Part shown: piece by piece, positions 23,198 through 23,478 of the stretch
Numbering within the stretch: the first letter of the stretch is position 1
Layout of the letters: each line of letters begins with the position of its first letter
DNA from: a virus
Virus record (IMG/VR): IMGVR_UViG_3300010157_000257
Location: 1-23,478 of that record
Length of the DNA stretch: 23,478 nucleotides
Direction: 5' to 3' (one strand)
Program-made: the position numbers and the translations under genes
Notes under the pieces: model-generated
Databases searched by the model: none
Seen by the model: only the letters and a program-made list of their open reading frames with translations
Told to the model about the DNA's origin: nothing

Positions 23198-23478
23198 TTA
23201 GTTCTCGGTAACTGTCCGCTAAATCCGTAAGTGCCAGTATGCGTGAAGGTTGCCCAAGGTGCGGCATAGACTTTGATACCATTCTTTCTAGCTAAAGCGC
23301 AGAAGTGGTAGTCCTCAGATAACAAGCGTTTTGATTCATGGTCAATACTTGTAGTGAAGTACTCTTTAATGATCTTAACCTTACGCTCTGTGTCTACTGC
23401 ATGAAACATGTCATTATGGTAGGAAGGTACTTTGTCGGCTAACTGCTCAAAAACTTCACGCTTAATTAACATGAAGCC
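23194..23478 (-). CDS. Glycosyltransferase-like protein, C-terminal part (5' end outside window)
   Basis: The - strand frame is open to the right edge. Two codons (Gly-Phe) precede the Met at 23472, so that Met is probably internal. The 92-residue visible part has GFMLIKREVFEQL, then FHAVDTERKVKIIKEYF, LLSEDYHFCALARKNGIKVYA and FTHTGTYGFSG. The GxMLIKR segment followed by SEDYHFC...G.KVY......H.G is the end of phage glycosyltransferase-like proteins with a GT-A fold. There the Ser-Glu-Asp is near the catalytic base and the His binds metal or substrate. It might modify phage DNA or virion or host surface sugars; the sequence does not say which. It overlaps the next gene by four bases, so it is in the same operon. 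Confidence 0.65.
   Translation of the reverse strand, partial: GFMLIKREVFEQLADKVPSYHNDMFHAVDTERKVKIIKEYFTTSIDHESKRLLSEDYHFCALARKNGIKVYAAPWATFTHTGTYGFSGQLPRTK

Noticed and set aside
1-23478. tRNA genes, integrase or attachment sites
   Set aside because: Reading both strands showed no cloverleaf with TTCGA-type arm and acceptor stem, no recombinase and no direct repeat resembling an attachment core.

Overview
The window looks like part of the genome of a tailed bacteriophage (Caudoviricetes), most likely short-tailed (podovirus-like), from an unidentified environmental Gram-negative host. The Gram-negative inference rests on a two-component Rz/Rz1 spanin. The short-tail inference is weaker. 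It rests on a run of glycine-, alanine- and glutamine-rich putative internal virion proteins ending in one 1890-residue protein, with no long tape-measure, tube or sheath gene visible. No integrase, tRNA, CRISPR array or insertion sequence was found, so lifestyle cannot be judged from this window.

Positions 2-15694 lie on the + strand and form the late block. In order they are: the 3' part of a glycine-rich tail fibre with an Ig-like domain; a lysis cassette (small holin-like protein, Rz-like inner spanin with an Rz1 lipoprotein embedded in the +1 frame, GH108 endolysin); a 630-residue neck/nozzle-like structural protein; a 224-residue jelly-roll-like structural protein; three consecutive proteins (674, 496 and 512 aa) sharing a Gly-Gly-[Ile/Leu]-Val motif; and a 1890-residue putative ejection protein with an HExxH metallopeptidase-like segment. 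Genes are packed tightly, several with TAATG stop/start overlaps.

Positions 15763-23478 lie on the - strand and form the replication/recombination block, transcribed toward the late block. In transcription order they are: the C-terminal end of a glycosyltransferase-like protein; a PD-(D/E)XK nuclease with four Cas4/AddB-like cysteines; a small basic HNH-like protein; an SNF2-type helicase; a coiled-coil protein of unknown function; an ssDNA-binding-like protein with a zinc-binding segment and an acidic tail; a small helix-turn-helix protein; a large primase-polymerase/helicase fusion; and a 53-residue protein. The two blocks converge on a UUCG-loop hairpin at about 15.70 kb, whose U-tract faces the - strand transcript.

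Regulatory signals read directly from the sequence include a sigma70-like promoter whose -35 box contains the helicase stop codon, a perfect -10 box next to a 7-bp palindrome upstream of the helicase, a recurrent GGAGAAGAG ribosome-binding sequence, and interleaved inverted repeats in the leader of the primase gene. I see no defence island or clearly new enzymatic system. The most distinctive features are the shared motif in the putative ejection proteins, the 1890-residue protease-bearing protein, the primase leader structure and the hidden Rz1 gene.
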